From: JBPYFK01 sp051984675
Lineage (GTDB): Bacteria > Actinomycetota > Actinomycetes > Mycobacteriales > Pseudonocardiaceae
Direction of reading: 5' to 3'
Length of the DNA stretch: 64,000 nucleotides
NCBI GenBank assembly: GCA_051984675.1
Contig: JBPYFK010000137.1
Span: forward strand, 4,865-68,864
Shown here: positions 46,312 to 54,194 of the stretch, one piece after another
Layout: each line of letters opens with the position of its first letter
How positions within the stretch are numbered: position 1 is the stretch's first letter
Notes under the pieces: generated by a model
Told to the model about the DNA's origin: nothing
Databases searched by the model: none
Seen by the model: the letters and a program-made list of their open reading frames with translations, nothing else
Made by a program: the position numbers and the translations under genes

Positions 46312-47109
46312 GTGCTCTCCGGTTACGCCGAAACACCGACACGGGACCGTGTCCCGGCCCCCGTGCGGCCAGGGCATGGGTGCGCGCCGGACTCGGCCGG
46401 GGCGAAAAGCCCGGCCGCGCCCGTCACGGAGGCCCTCCGGTCGCTGGCCAGCCGTGGCGACGACGTGTTGCAGGTCGTGCAGGGGACCAAACGCGTCGGC
46501 GGGGCCGCCTTCGAACTCCAGCGCAACGCCCGGGAGGCGGTGCACGCGGTGGTCAAGCCGCCGTACGCCGCCACCGACGAGCTGGATTCGCTGGAGTGCC
46601 TGAAGCTGGCCGAAGGTGTCCGCTACCGGGTGCTGTACGACCGCAAGGCGCTCGCGCTGCCGCCCCAGCTGGACGTCACGTCCCGCCTGGTTTCGCTCGG
46701 CGAGCAGGCCAAGGTCGTGCACCAGGCACCGACCAAGCTGCTCATCGTGGACAACGAGGTCGCGTTGCTGCCGCTGACGACCAGCGCGCAGACCGTGGAG
46801 AGCGCGGTGGTCGTCCGGGGCTCCGAGATGCTCGCGGCGATCGTGCGGATCTTCGACGACCTGTGGCGCTCGGCCGCGCCGTTCTCCGCCGGTGAGTCGA
46901 ACGCGGGCTTCGGTCAGAACCAGCCCTCGGAGGAGGAGCGCTGGATACTGTCGCTGCTGGCTTCCGGCGCCACGGACGACTCGATCGGCCGGCTCATGGG
47001 CTTCAGCGCGCGCACGGCACACCGCAGGGTGCGGGAGCTGGTCGCTCGGCTGGGTGTGGACACCCGCTTCCAGGCGGGGGTCCAGGCGGTCAAGCTCGGC
47101 TGGTTATGA
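46312..47109 (+). CDS. LuxR-type helix-turn-helix regulator
   Basis: 265 residues from GTG 46312, with GGGAGGGG eight bases upstream. The C-terminal HTH reads SEEERWILSLLASGATDDSIGRLMGFSARTAHRRVRELVARLGVDTRFQAGVQAVKLGWL in pieces. The middle part resembles TrmB-like sugar- or ligand-sensing domains with a PLD-type KVVHQAPTKLLIVDNEVALLPL. It follows the subtilisin gene on the same strand after a terminator. Such regulators are often found near secreted proteases in actinomycetes; the ligand is unknown. Confidence 0.8.
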   Translation: MLSGYAETPTRDRVPAPVRPGHGCAPDSAGAKSPAAPVTEALRSLASRGDDVLQVVQGTKRVGGAAFELQRNAREAVHAVVKPPYAATDELDSLECLKLAEGVRYRVLYDRKALALPPQLDVTSRLVSLGEQAKVVHQAPTKLLIVDNEVALLPLTTSAQTVESAVVVRGSEMLAAIVRIFDDLWRSAAPFSAGESNAGFGQNQPSEEERWILSLLASGATDDSIGRLMGFSARTAHRRVRELVARLGVDTRFQAGVQAVKLGWL

Positions 47110-47158
47110 CCATCCCCGAGGATCTCGGCAGCCCTCCGCCGGCCGGTAGGCTCGCGCT

Positions 47159-47545
47159 ATGCCCTCCCGCCAGGCGGTCGACCCCCGTGAGCTGCGTGAG
47201 GCCGTCGCGGCTGTGCTGCCGTGGCTGGACGGTGTGACCGAGCAGCCACCGGCTCGCGCCGATCTCGCCAGCGCTGTGCGGCTGAGCCTGCGCACCCTCG
47301 AAGCCATCGCGCCCGGCCGCAGCGTCGAGGTGCGGGTACCGCCGTTCGCCGCGGTGCAGTGCGTACCCGGCCCACGGCACACCCGCGGAACCCCGCCGAA
47401 CGTGATCGAGACAGACCCGCGCACCTGGTTATCGCTGGCCACAGGTCGTCTACAATGGACAGAAGCGGTAGCGGGCGCGACCCTGAGCGTTTCCGGTTCC
47501 CGTGCCGACCTCTCGGAGTGGCTTCCGCTCCTGCGCTTCGAGTGA
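47159..47545 (+). CDS. Sterol carrier protein-like (SCP) domain protein
   Basis: 128 residues from ATG 47159. It has the single MDMPI/SCP-type domain: SVEVRVPPFAAVQCVPGPRHTRGTPPNVIETDPRTWLSLATGRLQW in pieces, and VSGSRADLSEWLPLL. Such proteins bind hydrophobic ligands. A similar gene precedes purF in M. tuberculosis (Rv0807). The link with purine synthesis is positional only. Confidence 0.78.
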   Translation: MPSRQAVDPRELREAVAAVLPWLDGVTEQPPARADLASAVRLSLRTLEAIAPGRSVEVRVPPFAAVQCVPGPRHTRGTPPNVIETDPRTWLSLATGRLQWTEAVAGATLSVSGSRADLSEWLPLLRFE

Positions 47546-47677
47546 GACCCAACTCAGCGTGATCGAAGGTTCGCCGCTGGTAAATCGTGAGCAGAATCCT
47601 GTCGGCGCGGGGACCAACTCCGGGAACCTGCTGTTTACACTCCTGGTGTAACGGCTCCGCACGCAAGGAGTTTTCCG

Positions 47678-49273
47678 GTGCGCACCGACCGGCCAGATCC
47701 CGCTGACCGAGCATCCGCAGCCCACCCCGCAGACCCGGATTCGATCGAGCAGGACGTCCCCCGCGAGGAATGCGGGGTCTTCGGCGTCTGGGCTCCCGGC
47801 GAAGACGTCGCCAAGCTGACCTTCTACGGCCTGTTCGCGCTCCAGCACCGTGGCCAGGAAGCCGCCGGCATCGCTGTCGGGGACGGCTCGCAGGTCCTGG
47901 TTTACAAGGACCTCGGCCTGGTCAGCCAGGTGTTCGACGAGCAGGTGCTGAACTCGCTGCGCGGCCACGTCGCCGTCGGGCACTGCCGCTACTCCACCAC
48001 CGGCGGTGGCACCTGGGAGAACGCGCAGCCGACCTTCCGCACCACGGCCGCCGGCACCGGCCTCGCGCTCGGCCACAACGGCAACCTGGTCAACACCGCC
48101 GAGCTGGCCCAGCGGCTGGCCGCCGAGGAGGTCTCGCCGGACGCGAACCGCTCGTCGCCGGTTGCCTGCGAACGCGCCACCACCGACTCCGACCTGGTCT
48201 GCGGCCTGCTTGCCGCGAACGCCGCGGACCGGGGCATCGAGCAGGCCGCGATGGAGCTGTTCCCCACCGTGCAGGGCGCCTACTCGATGGTGTTCTCCGA
48301 CGAGTCCACCCTGTACGCGGTGCGGGACCCGCACGGCGTGCGCCCGCTCGTGCTCGGCCGGCTCGAACGCGGCTGGGTCGTGGCCAGCGAGACCGCCGCG
48401 CTGGACATCGTCGGCGCGTCGTTCGTGCGCGAGGTCGAGCCGGGCGAGATCCTTGCCATCGACGCGGGCGGGCTGCGCTCGGCCCACTTCGCCCAGCCGA
48501 AACCCAAGGGCTGCCTGTTCGAGTACGTCTACCTGGCTCGCCCGGACACCACGATCTCCGGGCGCTCGGTGCACGCCACCCGGTTGGAGATCGGCCGCCG
48601 GCTGGCCCACGAGCACCCGGTGGACGCCGACCTGGTCATCCCCGTCCCGGAATCCGGCACCCCGGCCGCCATCGGTTACGCGCAGGCCGCACACATCCCG
48701 TTCGGCAACGGCCTGGTGAAGAACGCCTACGTCGGGCGCACGTTCATCCAGCCGTCCCAGACCATCCGCCAGCTGGGCATCCGGTTGAAGCTGAACCCGC
48801 TGCGCGAGGTCATCCGGGGCAAGCGGCTGATCGTCGTCGACGACTCGATCGTGCGCGGCAACACCCAGCGGGCGCTGGTGCGGATGCTGCGCGAGGCCGG
48901 GGCCATCGAGGTGCACGTGCGGATCGCCTCGCCGCCGGTGAAGTGGCCCTGCTTCTACGGCATCGACTTCGCCTCCCGCGCCGAACTGATCGCCAACGGC
49001 CTGGACACCGACGGAATCCGTCGCTCGATCGGGGCCGACTCGCTCGGCTACCTGTCGCTGGACGGGCTGATCGCGGCATCCGAGCAGCCCCGCACCCGCC
49101 TGTGCGCGGCCTGCTTCGACGGGCACTACCCGATCCCCCTTCCAGAGGACGCCAAGATCGGCAAGTACCTGCTGGAAGGCGTGGAGTCCGAGCAGCGGTC
49201 GAGCGCCGGCGGGGCGGTCGATCCGGTCCTGCCCAACGGCTACGGCGCCGAGGACGCGTTGCGCCGCCCCTGA
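47678..49273 (+). CDS. purF: Amidophosphoribosyltransferase
   Basis: 531 residues from GTG 47678, with AAGGAG seven bases upstream. The enzyme makes phosphoribosylamine from PRPP and glutamine, the first step of purine synthesis, and is feedback-inhibited by nucleotides. The mature N-terminus should be Cys32 in EECGVFGV, after a 31-residue propeptide, as in other class II glutaminases. The PRPP motif is RLIVVDDSIVRGNT. Cys residues of the [4Fe-4S] type are present, including LCAACFDGHYPIP. purM follows after 214 bp. Confidence 0.96.
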   Translation: MRTDRPDPADRASAAHPADPDSIEQDVPREECGVFGVWAPGEDVAKLTFYGLFALQHRGQEAAGIAVGDGSQVLVYKDLGLVSQVFDEQVLNSLRGHVAVGHCRYSTTGGGTWENAQPTFRTTAAGTGLALGHNGNLVNTAELAQRLAAEEVSPDANRSSPVACERATTDSDLVCGLLAANAADRGIEQAAMELFPTVQGAYSMVFSDESTLYAVRDPHGVRPLVLGRLERGWVVASETAALDIVGASFVREVEPGEILAIDAGGLRSAHFAQPKPKGCLFEYVYLARPDTTISGRSVHATRLEIGRRLAHEHPVDADLVIPVPESGTPAAIGYAQAAHIPFGNGLVKNAYVGRTFIQPSQTIRQLGIRLKLNPLREVIRGKRLIVVDDSIVRGNTQRALVRMLREAGAIEVHVRIASPPVKWPCFYGIDFASRAELIANGLDTDGIRRSIGADSLGYLSLDGLIAASEQPRTRLCAACFDGHYPIPLPEDAKIGKYLLEGVESEQRSSAGGAVDPVLPNGYGAEDALRRP

Positions 49274-49487
49274 CGGTGGCGGTACCGGCACGCTCCGCCG
49301 ACCCGCACCGATATTGGGGGTCCACCGGACGGGCCGACCCGCGTAGCGTGTTCACCGCCGCCGTCCGCAAGGCCACCAGCCCAGGCGCGACCTACCAGCA
49401 CCCGTGCGGCGGTGAGGCATCCGGCGGCGAACCACAAGGGCTGGCTTGCGCCGGCCAACGACAACCAGCATCACATGGAGTCCAGTC

Positions 49488-50663
49488 GTGTCCGAAGATC
49501 TGCTTGCCCACGGCAGCGCGAGCAACTCCCAGCCGGCCGAACGGCGGCCCGCTGACCAGTCCGCGGCTGACGTGCCTGGCGAGGCCAGGCACGGGGAGGC
49601 TACGTACGCCGCGGCCGGCGTGAGCATCGAGGCCGGCGACCAGGCGGTCGAGCGGATGCGCCCGTGGGCGGAGCGGGCGACGCGCAGCGAGGTGCTCGGC
49701 TCACTCGGCGGGTTCGCGGGCCTGTTCAAGCTGAAGCTGGACCGCTGGAAGGAGCCGGTGCTGGCCTCCTCCACCGACGGCGTCGGTACCAAGATCGCGA
49801 TCGCGCAGGCGCTCGACGTGCACGACACGATCGGGATCGACCTGGTCGCCATGGTCGTCGACGACCTGGTCGTCTGCGGTGCGGAACCGCTGTTCCTGCA
49901 GGACTACGTGGCCGTGGGCAAAGTCGTGCCGGACCGGGTCGCGGACCTGGTCAAGGGCGTGTCCGAAGGGTGCCAGCAGTCCGGCTGCGCGCTGCTGGGC
50001 GGGGAAACCGCCGAGCATCCGGGCATGATGGCGCCCGGCGAGTACGACATCTCGGCCACCGCCGTCGGTGTGGTGGAAGCCGACGAGGTGCTGGGGCCGG
50101 ACCGGGTCCGGCCCGGTGACATCGTGATCGCGATGGGCTCGTCCGGGCTGCACTCGAACGGGTACTCGCTGGCCCGGCACGTGCTGCTGGACATCGCCCG
50201 GATGCCGCTGTCCGGCCATGTGGAGGAGTTCGGCCGCACGCTCGGCGCGGAGCTGCTGGAACCGACCCGGATCTATGCCAAGGACTGCCTCGCCCTGGCG
50301 GCTGAGGCCGAGGTCCGCACCTTCGCGCACGTCACCGGCGGGGGGCTGGCCGGCAACCTGGCCCGGGTCATCCCGCAGGGGCTGACGGCCGTGCTGGATC
50401 GGGGCGCGTGGACGCCGGCCCCGGTCTTCCGGCTGATCGCCCAGCGCGGGCGGGTCCCCGCCGAGGAGATGGAGCGCACGTTCAACATGGGCATCGGCAT
50501 GGTGGCCGTGGTCACCGCCGAGGACGTGGACCGCGCGCTCGCGGTCCTCACCGCCCGGCACGTGCCGGCGTGGGTGGTCGGCGAGATCGCCAAGCAGCAC
50601 ACGGTCGAGGACGCGGAAGAGGGCCAGCGCGTCGTTCTGCGCGGCAACCACCCACGGTTTTGA
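49488..50663 (+). CDS. purM: Phosphoribosylformylglycinamidine cyclo-ligase (AIR synthetase)
   Basis: 391 residues from GTG 49488, with GGAG seven bases upstream. The ATP-dependent enzyme closes the imidazole ring. It has TYAAAGVSIEAGDQAVERM, the Gly-rich SSTDGVGTKIAIA, VDDLVVCGAEPLFLQDYVAVG in pieces, and LLGGETAEHPGMM. An extended N-terminus of about 35 residues precedes the core. The order purF-purM is conserved in actinomycetes. The 480-bp gap that follows has several inverted repeats. Confidence 0.96.
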   Translation: MSEDLLAHGSASNSQPAERRPADQSAADVPGEARHGEATYAAAGVSIEAGDQAVERMRPWAERATRSEVLGSLGGFAGLFKLKLDRWKEPVLASSTDGVGTKIAIAQALDVHDTIGIDLVAMVVDDLVVCGAEPLFLQDYVAVGKVVPDRVADLVKGVSEGCQQSGCALLGGETAEHPGMMAPGEYDISATAVGVVEADEVLGPDRVRPGDIVIAMGSSGLHSNGYSLARHVLLDIARMPLSGHVEEFGRTLGAELLEPTRIYAKDCLALAAEAEVRTFAHVTGGGLAGNLARVIPQGLTAVLDRGAWTPAPVFRLIAQRGRVPAEEMERTFNMGIGMVAVVTAEDVDRALAVLTARHVPAWVVGEIAKQHTVEDAEEGQRVVLRGNHPRF

Positions 50664-50978
50664 GGTTCGGGTTGCTGCGCTGGCGGCTGCGTCGCTTATG
50701 GGGACACGATCCTAGAAATTCCGTCCCGGAGCCGCCTCGTTGGGAATGCCGGCCGGGGGCAGGGCGTTGACCCGAATGCCGGCGCGCGTGTGCCCCCGGG
50801 TCCCATCTATTGCCTGCCAGGAATACCGTTCGGCTGGAGCCTGACAGTGCCTTTCGCCGAGAGGCGGCCCGCGCGCCGGCCTTGTGCTGTCCGGTACCGG
50901 TTCCGCCGTTGCGGAAGTCGGGAAATCCCGGAGTCTGTCGCGAAATCTCGCGGTCCGCGCCCGCCTCCGCACAGTGGT

Positions 50979-51022
50979 CTGCCCGGGTGGAACGCACTCC
51001 ACGCGTGCCTCCACCCGGGCAG
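50979..51022. repeat. Perfect 13-bp inverted repeat
   Basis: CTGCCCGGGTGGA (50979-50991) and TCCACCCGGGCAG (51010-51022) flank an 18-base loop. The loop contains an inner ACGCAC/GCGTGC partial repeat. There is no T-run on either side, so a simple terminator is not certain. Confidence 0.7.
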
Positions 51023-51094
51023 TCGTACCACTAGCCCGCCAACTCGCCCGCTGGCGCTGACTCGGGGCAGCGGCGACAACCGGCATACGCAAAC

Positions 51095-51135
51095 TTCACC
51101 GAGTGAGCAACCGTTACGGCCGCCCACTCGGTGAA
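51095..51135 (-). terminator. Inverted repeat downstream of the DUF3073 gene
   Basis: TTCACCGAGTG (51095-51105) and CACTCGGTGAA (51125-51135) form an 11-bp stem. The 19-base loop itself holds CCGTTACGG. It lies eight bases past the DUF3073 stop on the minus strand and is a probable terminator. Confidence 0.65.
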
Positions 51136-51142
51136 TGTGTGT

Positions 51143-51328
51143 TCAACGCCGGTAGTCGTCGTACCCGTCGTCGTACGCGTCGTACGCGTTTTCGCGGTCC
51201 TCGTCATACCGCTCGCCGGACTCCGAGGACAGCTCGCGCTGCAACGCCTCGATGTCCATGGCGGGGGAGTTGTACTTGAGCTCGCGGGCCACCTTCGTCT
51301 GCTTGGCCTTAGCTCGGCCGCGCCCCAT
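51143..51328 (-). CDS. DUF3073 family small protein
   Basis: 61 residues from ATG 51328, preceded by GAGGGGG. The conserved N-terminus MGRGRAKAKQTKVARELKYNS is that of the actinobacterial DUF3073 family, followed by DIEALQRELSS and an acidic Tyr/Asp-rich tail. Function is unknown; the basic head and acidic tail suggest RNA or protein contact. It is divergent from the conserved hypothetical at 51572. Confidence 0.85.
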   Translation of the reverse strand: MGRGRAKAKQTKVARELKYNSPAMDIEALQRELSSESGERYDEDRENAYDAYDDGYDDYRR

Positions 51329-51571
51329 GGCTCGACCCCCTCGCACAGGGTTAACGGGACGGCCGGGGGAACGGCGGTCCCGCATGATCTCGACAACTTT
51401 TCCTGCGACCACCGTACCGTGCCGATGCCGTTCTACGCGACGTGGTTGCTGCACTGATTCAGCGTGTCGTCCGCGACTTTCGGGCGGACGGTGACGATCA
51501 TCATCCGCAGGGTCATGGTGATCAATCGGGCTGGCGCACCCCGGTCGGCGACGCCATGGGACGATGCGAAC

Positions 51572-52456
51572 GTGCCTGCTCCGTTCGTCGCCTACCTGAG
51601 GGTGTACGAACCCTTGTCGTCTTTTGACACCGCCAAGCGCGCGACCCTCGCACGGGCCGTCGACCGTGGCCCGATCAGTGGGTACGACGCCGGGCTGCGG
51701 GAACAGCAGATGTGGCTGCGAGCGCAGGCCGCGAGCCCGCAGCGTCTGCTGCCCGGCGAGAGTGCTGAAGGCAAGGCCAACGGTGCCCCACCCGACGTGC
51801 TGACGCTTTCGCCCGAGGAAGTGCCCAGCGGACCGGACGCGTCGGTCGGTCCCGGCCCGCTGATCTGCCCGCTGGACCTGCGCGGGCGCTCCGCGGCGGC
51901 GCTCGTGGGTTTCCTCGGCTCCGCCGAGGTCCCGCTGCGCTCGGCGGCGCTGTGGTTACCGGAGGACACCGCGAAGGCCCGCGCGAACGCGGTCGTCAGC
52001 GAACTCGCCGACGACGCGGTGCACGTCCTGTCGTCGACCTGGACCGTGCCGCTGCCCTGGTTCTCGCTCGTCGAGCCTGCACGTCGCCAGGTGCTGGAAA
52101 CCGCCGACGGGCAGCGCCGGGTGGTGTGGCGCAGCGCGATGGCGGACGCCCGCCGCCGTGCCTCACGGGCGTACTCGGTCGCCCGCGAGGCCCTGGGCGA
52201 CGACGGGCCGACCAGGGTCGTGCGGGAAACCGGCCGCTGGTTGGAACGGTTCCACCCGCACTCCGCCGTGGAGCTGGACTACGGCGGGCTGGTCCAGATG
52301 ATGAACGAGGCGGATCTGGAGGCGGACACCTCCGCCGAGGACGTGCACGCGATCGTGGACGCCCTGGAGGCCGGCGACGCCGAGGAAGTCGGGGAACGCT
52401 ACGAGGCGTTGCGGGACTTCTGGGGCGAGTACGCCTCCCACGAACGCTTCAACTGA
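51572..52456 (+). CDS. Conserved actinobacterial hypothetical protein
   Basis: 294 residues from GTG 51572 (MPAPFVAYLRVYEPLSSFD). No signal or membrane helix is seen. The sequence is mostly helical with a conserved ICPLDLRGRSAAALVGFL and SELADDAVHVLSSTWTVPLPWFSLVEPARR segment; the C-terminus ends in AIVDALEAGDAEEVGERYEALRDFWGEY. It is divergent from DUF3073, a frequent actinobacterial pairing, but I know no function. It is convergent with the methyltransferase at 52466, nine bases apart. Confidence 0.7.
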   Translation: MPAPFVAYLRVYEPLSSFDTAKRATLARAVDRGPISGYDAGLREQQMWLRAQAASPQRLLPGESAEGKANGAPPDVLTLSPEEVPSGPDASVGPGPLICPLDLRGRSAAALVGFLGSAEVPLRSAALWLPEDTAKARANAVVSELADDAVHVLSSTWTVPLPWFSLVEPARRQVLETADGQRRVVWRSAMADARRRASRAYSVAREALGDDGPTRVVRETGRWLERFHPHSAVELDYGGLVQMMNEADLEADTSAEDVHAIVDALEAGDAEEVGERYEALRDFWGEYASHERFN

Positions 52457-52465
52457 CCCGCCGCT

Positions 52466-53269
52466 TCAGGCGCGACAGACGATCTCGCCGTTGAGGACGG
52501 CGAACCACGCGTCCTCCTGCTCGGACCAGTGCCGCCAGGCTTCGGCGATCCGCTCCAGGTCCTCGCGGGACGCGAAACCGCGCTCGACGGCCTGCTCCCC
52601 GAATGCTGACGCACGCACGCGGTCTGCCCACAGGCCGCCCCACCAGGCTCGTTCCTCCGGCGTGGCGAAACACCAGCCGGACGCCGAGCAGCTCACGTCC
52701 GTGAACCCGGCCGACCGCGCCCAGGACAGCAGCCGGCGCCCGCCGTCCGGCGCGCCGCTGTTGCTGCGGCCGACCCGGTCATACAGGCTCAGCCAGTCGT
52801 GCAGGCCCTGGTTGTCCGGGAACCAGGTCATCGAGCCGTAGTCCGCGTCCCGTACGGCCACCAACCCGCCCGGCTTACAGACCCGGCGCATCTCCCGCAG
52901 TGCGGCGACCGGGTCACTCAGGTGCTGCAGGACCTGGTGGGCGTGCACGACGTCGAAGGAGTCCGCCGGGAAGTCCAGGGCGTAGACGTCCGCGCGGCGG
53001 AACGAGACATTGTCCCGATCCGCGGCTTCCTCCCGCGCGATCTCCAGCGGCTCGTCGACGTTGTCCACGCCCAGCACGTGCCCGGGACGCACGTGCTCGG
53101 CGAGGTCGGTCGTGATCGTGCCCGGCCCGCATCCCACATCCAGGACGTCCATTCCCGGTCGCAGCCACGCCAGCAGGTAGCCGGCGGAGTTCTCGGCGGT
53201 GCGCCAGCGGTGCGAGCGCAACACGCTCTCGTGGTGGCCGTGCGTGTAGACGTCCTGGTTCGCGGACAT
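52466..53269 (-). CDS. Class I SAM-dependent methyltransferase
   Basis: 267 residues from ATG 53269, with GGGAGGG four bases upstream. The Rossmann motif VLDVGCGPGTITTDLAEHV is complete, followed by VLGVDNVDEPLEIAR and the post-motif FDVVHAHQVLQHLSDPVAALREM. This is the UbiE-like branch, and the substrate could be a quinone, lipid or small molecule. It is transcribed towards the conserved hypothetical. An AT-rich patch upstream (53318-53372) may hold its promoter and an operator. Confidence 0.85.
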   Translation of the reverse strand: MSANQDVYTHGHHESVLRSHRWRTAENSAGYLLAWLRPGMDVLDVGCGPGTITTDLAEHVRPGHVLGVDNVDEPLEIAREEAADRDNVSFRRADVYALDFPADSFDVVHAHQVLQHLSDPVAALREMRRVCKPGGLVAVRDADYGSMTWFPDNQGLHDWLSLYDRVGRSNSGAPDGGRRLLSWARSAGFTDVSCSASGWCFATPEERAWWGGLWADRVRASAFGEQAVERGFASREDLERIAEAWRHWSEQEDAWFAVLNGEIVCRA

Positions 53270-53317
53270 GGGGACCCTCCCAGTGTGGATGTTGGCGCCG
53301 ACAACAGTAGTCGATCA

Positions 53318-53372
53318 GGCCATTATGTGGGACATTATTCTCACATTCTGAACTAATTACACCTGACAGGGT
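53318..53372 (-). promoter_or_regulatory. AT-rich promoter/operator candidate of the methyltransferase gene
   Basis: This stretch is much more AT-rich than its surroundings. It includes TATGTGGGACATTA (53324-53337), a partial inverted repeat. It lies 50-100 bp before the methyltransferase start. Confidence 0.4.
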
Positions 53373-53386
53373 TCTGGCAAACAGAA

Positions 53387-53419
53387 AAGCGGCGCACACC
53401 GGCATGGTGTGCGCCGCTT
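53387..53419 (-). terminator. Rho-independent terminator of the rsiG-like gene
   Basis: A perfect 14-bp stem (53387-53400 with 53406-53419), loop GGCAT, lies 20 bp past the RsiG-like stop on the minus strand. On that strand the stem is followed by TTCTGTTT. Confidence 0.85.
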
Positions 53420-53438
53420 CGGGCTGACAGCTCGCGGG

Positions 53439-53999
53439 CTACCTGCGGTCGCGTTCGGCGGCCAATAACTCGTCTACCGACGCGGCGCCCTCCCGGTAAC
53501 GGCGGGCGATCTCCGCATTGAGCAGATCGACGACCGACTGCACCTCGCGCCGGCGCTGCGACACCGAGTCCTCCTCGGCCGTGTACGCGCTCAGTGCCAA
53601 GTCCAACTTCTCCGCCGACAGGGACGTCACGTTCGACAGGTCCACATCGGAGACCAGCGCCTCCACGTGGCGGCGGTGCGCCTCCACCCGCGACGGCTCC
53701 GTCGTCTGGTAGCGGCCCGACCCAGTCGCCGGTGCCACGGCGTTGTCGGAAAGGATCTGCACGAGCTGGTCCACCACCGACGTCGACCCGTGCTCGGCTC
53801 GCCTGCGCTGCTCGGCCCGGACGATGTCGATGCGGGCGTGCAGCATCCGGCGCAAGTAGGACAGGTCCGTCTCCTCCTGGGCCGCTTCGTCGCGCAGCGT
53901 GCGCACCTCGTCGAGCGGGCGCTGCGCGATCCCGCTCACATACTCTGGAGCAAGAACCCTGTCGATGCGGCGGCGTCCGCCGGGACGGACCTCGATCAC
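53439..53999 (-). CDS. RsiG-like c-di-GMP-binding anti-sigma factor homologue
   Basis: 186 residues from GTG 53999, with AGGA seven bases upstream; a TTG at 54035 is an alternative. Two long helices carry the signature E-x3-S-x2-R-x3-Q-x3-D known from Streptomyces RsiG, the anti-sigma that holds WhiG when loaded with c-di-GMP. The second copy is perfect (E143, S147, R150, Q154, D158). The first has His in place of Gln (E43, S47, R50, H54, D58). A short basic N-terminus precedes it. A PAS-GGDEF-EAL protein encoded at 39256 could make or remove the ligand. No whiG is in the window. Confidence 0.85.
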   Translation of the reverse strand: MIEVRPGGRRRIDRVLAPEYVSGIAQRPLDEVRTLRDEAAQEETDLSYLRRMLHARIDIVRAEQRRRAEHGSTSVVDQLVQILSDNAVAPATGSGRYQTTEPSRVEAHRRHVEALVSDVDLSNVTSLSAEKLDLALSAYTAEEDSVSQRRREVQSVVDLLNAEIARRYREGAASVDELLAAERDRR

Positions 54000-54044
54000 A
54001 TGTCCATCCTGCGGTAAAAGGCCACGGCGCGCCAATGCTCGATG

Positions 54045-54075
54045 TCCTTTCGCAATATCTTTGCGTTATCTTTGC
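54045..54075 (-). promoter_or_regulatory. Direct repeats with 11-bp period upstream of the rsiG-like gene
   Basis: On the minus strand GCAAAGATA occurs twice exactly (54067-54075 and 54056-54064) and a third time as GCGAAAGGA (54045-54053). The exact 11-bp period puts the units on one face of the helix, as for response regulators that bind in tandem. The last unit is about 46 bp before the GTG. Confidence 0.55.
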
Positions 54076-54194
54076 TTACTTCGGCGCAGATGACGGACAG
54101 TGTTAGTGCTGTCACTCGGCAGGGTTAGCCCGTTCAGTCGATGAACAACGTCCGGGCCTGGCCGATGCTTGTCCGGGCTTCAGCGTCGTCGTGG

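Larger units (their letters stand above)
50664..51142. other. Structured gap between convergent purM and DUF3073 genes
   Basis: No credible gene is present. The region carries a series of stem-loops: a CGGGAAATCCCG-type hairpin near 50919-50931, a CGCGA/TCGCG hairpin just after it, a 13-bp inverted repeat at 50979-51022 and an 11-bp one at 51095-51135. At least the last is a likely terminator for DUF3073. The rest could include a terminator for purM or a structured RNA. Confidence 0.5.

Noticed and set aside
47450..49291. 613-residue minus-strand frame opposite purF
   Set aside because: Antisense to a secure gene, no motifs.
49274..49487. Riboswitch or small gene between purF and purM
   Set aside because: I found no recognisable purine riboswitch core, terminator or frame with a ribosome site.
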